From CAYPGJ01 sp050174775 (lineage in GTDB: Bacteria; Planctomycetota; Phycisphaerae; Phycisphaerales; UBA1924): DNA of 64,000 nt. A model generated the notes under the pieces. It saw only the letters and a list, made by a program, of their open reading frames with translations, was not told the origin of the DNA and ran no database searches. The position numbers and the translations under genes were made by a program. The DNA is taken from NCBI GenBank assembly GCA_050174775.1, contig JBFXJP010000001.1, positions 992,001 to 1,056,000 of the forward strand, read 5' to 3'. Below are positions 61,777 to 64,000 of this stretch, piece after piece. Position 1 is the first letter of the stretch. Every line of letters starts with the position of its first letter.

Positions 61777-62946
61777 ATGGCCACGGCCATCCAATTCGCC
61801 ACCTCCGAGTTCGAGAAGCGCGACCGCTGCGCAGACCTACCCCACCGCCCGCGCGTCCTCCTCGGCAAGATGGGCCTCGACGGCCACGACCGCGGCGTCA
61901 AGGTCATCGCCCGCGCCCTCCGGGACTCCGGCGCACACGTCATCTACTCCGGCCTCTGGCAGACCCCCAAGAGCCTCGCCATCTCCGCGCGCGACGAGGA
62001 CTGCGACGTCATCGCAGCCTCGATGATGTCCAACTCCCACCTCGTGCTCGGCCCCAAGCTCGTCGAGTCGCTCCGTGAGGTCGGCCGCCCCGACATCCCC
62101 GTCTACATGGGCGGCATTCTCCCCCAGGAAGACCTCGCCAAGCTCGCCGAGATGGGCGTGGCCAAGTGCTTCCCCACAGGCACCGGGCTCCTCGACATCG
62201 TCGAGGCGGTGCGCGGCGCCGTGAAGACGCGCAACGAGAAAGCCTCCGACCATCCCGTCGCGCAGCTCGCGCGCGACATCTCCCTCCTCCACGCGGGCAA
62301 AGGCCTGCGCAAGGGCGCGCCCAAGCGCCGTCCCAAGCGCGTCATCGGCGTCACCGGCTCCCCCGGCGCAGGCAAGTCAACGCTCGTTGCGCAGCTCGTC
62401 TCCGAGCACTGCCGTCGCGCGAAGGACACCCCCGGCATGGGCCGCGTTGCCGTGGTCGCGTTCGACCCCATGTCCCCCATCACCGGCGGCGCGCTCCTGG
62501 GCGATCGTCTCCGCGTCGACTTCAACACGCTCGACGAGGCCGCGTTCTACCGATCCCTCGCCATCTCCGGCGAGGACTATCACGCGCTCGACGAAATCCT
62601 CGAACTCATCGGCGGCGCAGAGCCCCCGGCGGTGGAAGGACTTTCCGGCCCCATCGACACCGTCTTTGTCGAGACCGTGGGCGCTGGCCAGAACGAAACC
62701 AAGATCCGCGGCCACGTCGACCGCACCGCGCTCGTTCTCGTCCCGGGCATGGGCGACGCCGTGCAGATGGACAAGGCAGGCATCCTCGAGATCGCCGACG
62801 TCTTCGTCTGCAACAAGGCCGATCACCCGGGCCAGAACGAACTCATGCGCGACCTGCGCGAGGTCGCAGGCCGCAGACCCGTCGTTGAGACAATTGCCAC
62901 ACGATCGCAGGGCCTCACCGAGCTCTACGACGCGCTCCTGGGCTGA
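61777..62946 (+). CDS. Fusion of a B12-binding domain and a MeaB-type G-protein chaperone (methylmalonyl-CoA mutase type)
   Basis: The 389-residue product has two domains. Residues 25-155 are the cobalamin-binding small domain of methylmalonyl-CoA mutase: VLLGKMGLDGHDRGVKVIAR with the DxHxxG motif at 35-40 (His37 is the lower ligand of B12), then MMSNSHLVLGPKL and VYMGGILPQEDLAKL. Residues 185-389 are a MeaB/ArgK GTPase: GVTGSPGAGKST (191-202), DPMSPITGGALLGDR, VETVGAGQNET and NKADHPGQNEL. The catalytic barrel domain is absent. ATG 61777 has AGGAG 10 nt upstream. IcmF enzymes carry these two domains plus the barrel. Here a separate large subunit must exist elsewhere. Confidence 0.92.
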   Translation: MATAIQFATSEFEKRDRCADLPHRPRVLLGKMGLDGHDRGVKVIARALRDSGAHVIYSGLWQTPKSLAISARDEDCDVIAASMMSNSHLVLGPKLVESLREVGRPDIPVYMGGILPQEDLAKLAEMGVAKCFPTGTGLLDIVEAVRGAVKTRNEKASDHPVAQLARDISLLHAGKGLRKGAPKRRPKRVIGVTGSPGAGKSTLVAQLVSEHCRRAKDTPGMGRVAVVAFDPMSPITGGALLGDRLRVDFNTLDEAAFYRSLAISGEDYHALDEILELIGGAEPPAVEGLSGPIDTVFVETVGAGQNETKIRGHVDRTALVLVPGMGDAVQMDKAGILEIADVFVCNKADHPGQNELMRDLREVAGRRPVVETIATRSQGLTELYDALLG

Positions 62947-62981
62947 TTCAAACCCCGTCCTTGCTCCCCTGATATGCGCCC

Positions 62982-63010
62982 TTGCATGGAAGGGGAATGT
63001 TTGGTACCAT
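62982..63010 (+). promoter_or_regulatory. Candidate promoter of the DUF1579 gene
   Basis: TTGCAT (62982-62987) and TACCAT (63005-63010) are 17 nt apart. The leader is about 110 nt and ends with CAGGAG before ATG 63127. Confidence 0.5.
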
Positions 63011-63126
63011 AATCGGGTACACGCGAAGGGACACATCGCGCAGCCGCGGCGGGGTTCGTCGCGGACTCGTGGGCTGCAATCCATACGCGATCCCGTCGCA
63101 TCGCAAGCAACAGGAGTTACGAACTC

Positions 63127-63774
63127 ATGAAGTCTCGCAAGAACGTCGGTTGGCTCGTCGCTGCGCTCGCCCTCTCCGGCTTCGCCGCGGGTGTGTCCTC
63201 GGCCCAGGACTCCCACAAGGACAAAGGCGCGCAGCACGCCGCTGATCCGCATATGAGCCCCGAGCAGGCCGCCGAGATGGAAGCCTGGATGAAGGCCGCT
63301 GCGATCACCGAGAACCACGAGCGCCTCAACTACTTCGTCGGCACGTGGAACACCACGGTCAAGTCCTGGATGGCCGGCCCCGACTCCGAGCCCATGACCT
63401 CCTCCGGAACCAGCCGCTGCGAGTCGATCATGGGTGGCCGCTACATCAAGGACTCCTTCAAGGGCGATTTCATGGGCGAGCCCTTCGAGGGCATGGGCCT
63501 CACCGGCTACGACAACGTGCAGGGCCACTACGTCGGCACGTGGATCGACAGCATGGGCACCGGCATGATGCACTCCAAGGGCTCCTACGACGCCGCGTCG
63601 AAGTCCTACACCTTCCATGCCGCCTACCCCGACCCGGTCAACCCCGGCAAGATGAAGAAGATGAAGGAGATCATCAAGATCGTCAGCGACTCCGAGTACA
63701 CCTTCACGATGTTCGACATCGATGAGAAGGGAGCCGAGATCAAGCAGATGGAGATCACGTACAAGCGTTCGTGA
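63127..63774 (+). CDS. Exported DUF1579-type protein
   Basis: A 215-residue protein with a signal peptide (KNVGWLVAALALSGFAAGVS, cleaved near SSAQ). The mature part has the DUF1579 pattern: LNYFVGTWNTTVKSWMAGPD, SGTSRCESIMGGRYIKDSFK, FEGMGLTGYDNVQGHYVGTW and IDSMGTGMMHSKGSYDAASK, which suggests a lipocalin-like beta barrel. AGGAG lies 9 nt before ATG 63127. Its own promoter and terminator flank it, so it is monocistronic. The cellular role of DUF1579 proteins is not known to me. Confidence 0.85.
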   Translation: MKSRKNVGWLVAALALSGFAAGVSSAQDSHKDKGAQHAADPHMSPEQAAEMEAWMKAAAITENHERLNYFVGTWNTTVKSWMAGPDSEPMTSSGTSRCESIMGGRYIKDSFKGDFMGEPFEGMGLTGYDNVQGHYVGTWIDSMGTGMMHSKGSYDAASKSYTFHAAYPDPVNPGKMKKMKEIIKIVSDSEYTFTMFDIDEKGAEIKQMEITYKRS

Positions 63775-63802
63775 TCGACTTCGACTCTGCACCGAATCCC
63801 TC

Positions 63803-63843
63803 GCGTGGGCCCGGACGAATCAACTCCGGGCCCACGCTCTTTT
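63803..63843 (+). terminator. Rho-independent terminator
   Basis: A perfect 13-bp stem GCGTGGGCCCGGA/TCCGGGCCCACGC with a 9-nt loop is followed by TCTTTT. It ends the DUF1579 gene. Confidence 0.92.
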
Positions 63844-63904
63844 CCCCTTCGGCCACACTCGCTCTCCCGCGGCATCTCACCCTCACGCGCCCCGAGCCCA
63901 CCCC

Positions 63905-64000
63905 ATGATCACCCACTCCCAGGACGCGCAGGCCCCACCCACACTCCAGTGCATGGAGATCTGGGGAGGCATCGACGCCGTCGACACCGCCCTCTCCCTC
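63905..64000 (+). CDS. Start of a gene, probably a PP2C/SpoIIE-type phosphatase (3' truncated)
   Basis: From ATG 63905 the frame stays open to the window end, giving 32 residues. After a polar start (MITHSQDAQAPPT) comes LQCMEIWGGIDAVDTALSL. The sequence CMExWGGxxAVDxxxSxP is, as I recall, the usual opening of SpoIIE-type serine phosphatases in planctomycetes, which continue with a GGDV motif. No ribosome site lies before the ATG. Too little is visible for certainty, and the real start might differ. Confidence 0.45.
   Translation, partial: MITHSQDAQAPPTLQCMEIWGGIDAVDTALSL

Overview
The window is high-GC bacterial chromosome. Several traits point to a planctomycete of the Phycisphaerae type. 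There is a prepilin-type N-terminus on a large secreted protein, and a PEP-CTERM-like tail (VPAPSG, a hydrophobic stretch, then RRRR) on another. A dockerin-like end is present (GDANND ... GDCNNDG), as is a zinc ribbon of the CGYNLxG...CPECG kind. Two groEL genes flank one groES. The taxon is inferred from family traits, not measured. No phage, insertion sequence, CRISPR array or rRNA was seen.

Layout. 1-6.9 kb: end of a ParA-like protein with a glycogen-binding domain, a MinD-like partner, a glycosyltransferase, prmC and a GAF/receiver signalling protein. 7-12 kb: a Gld-type ABC exporter operon (ATPase, permease, auxiliary protein, DUF4340 protein). 12-20 kb, minus strand: ribD, an enlarged RNase HII-like gene, a 42-residue membrane protein, a prepilin-like protein, tRNA-Leu(CAG), recA, murD and a methyltransferase. 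20-24 kb: M28 peptidase lipoprotein, an exported Asp/His-tailed protein, an ECF sigma factor and its likely membrane partner. 24-33 kb: terC, bifunctional putA, mnmA, an unusual RpoD-family sigma factor, superoxide dismutase, tilS and a coiled-coil membrane protein.

33-50 kb: two DUF4097-type solenoid lipoproteins, an arginase-family ureohydrolase, a PEP-CTERM-like protein, a TauE/SafE exporter and two small Cys-containing exported proteins. These are followed by a minus-strand amino-acid cluster: astD, astA, a class III aminotransferase, an M20 deacylase and a DapF-GNAT fusion. An M48 protease and a lipoprotein come next. 50-64 kb: NifU-like protein, a WDG-repeat secreted protein, csrA, a CDGSH protein, moxR, a zinc-ribbon membrane protein, then groL1-groS-groL2, dnaJ-grpE-fmdB, a B12-binding/MeaB fusion, a DUF1579 protein and the first bases of a probable phosphatase.

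How the genes work together. The ast-type cluster with the nearby ureohydrolase could form an ornithine-succinyl route to glutamate that needs neither AstB nor AstE. The chaperone block is a complete GroE plus DnaJ/GrpE set. PutA also produces glutamate. Many transcription units have a TANNNT hexamer only 6-9 nt before the start codon and no Shine-Dalgarno, which suggests widespread leaderless mRNAs. The + strand is C-rich up to about 32 kb, G-rich from about 32.2 to 50 kb, then mixed and C-rich again, regardless of gene direction. That pattern suggests an inverted block or a replication-related switch.
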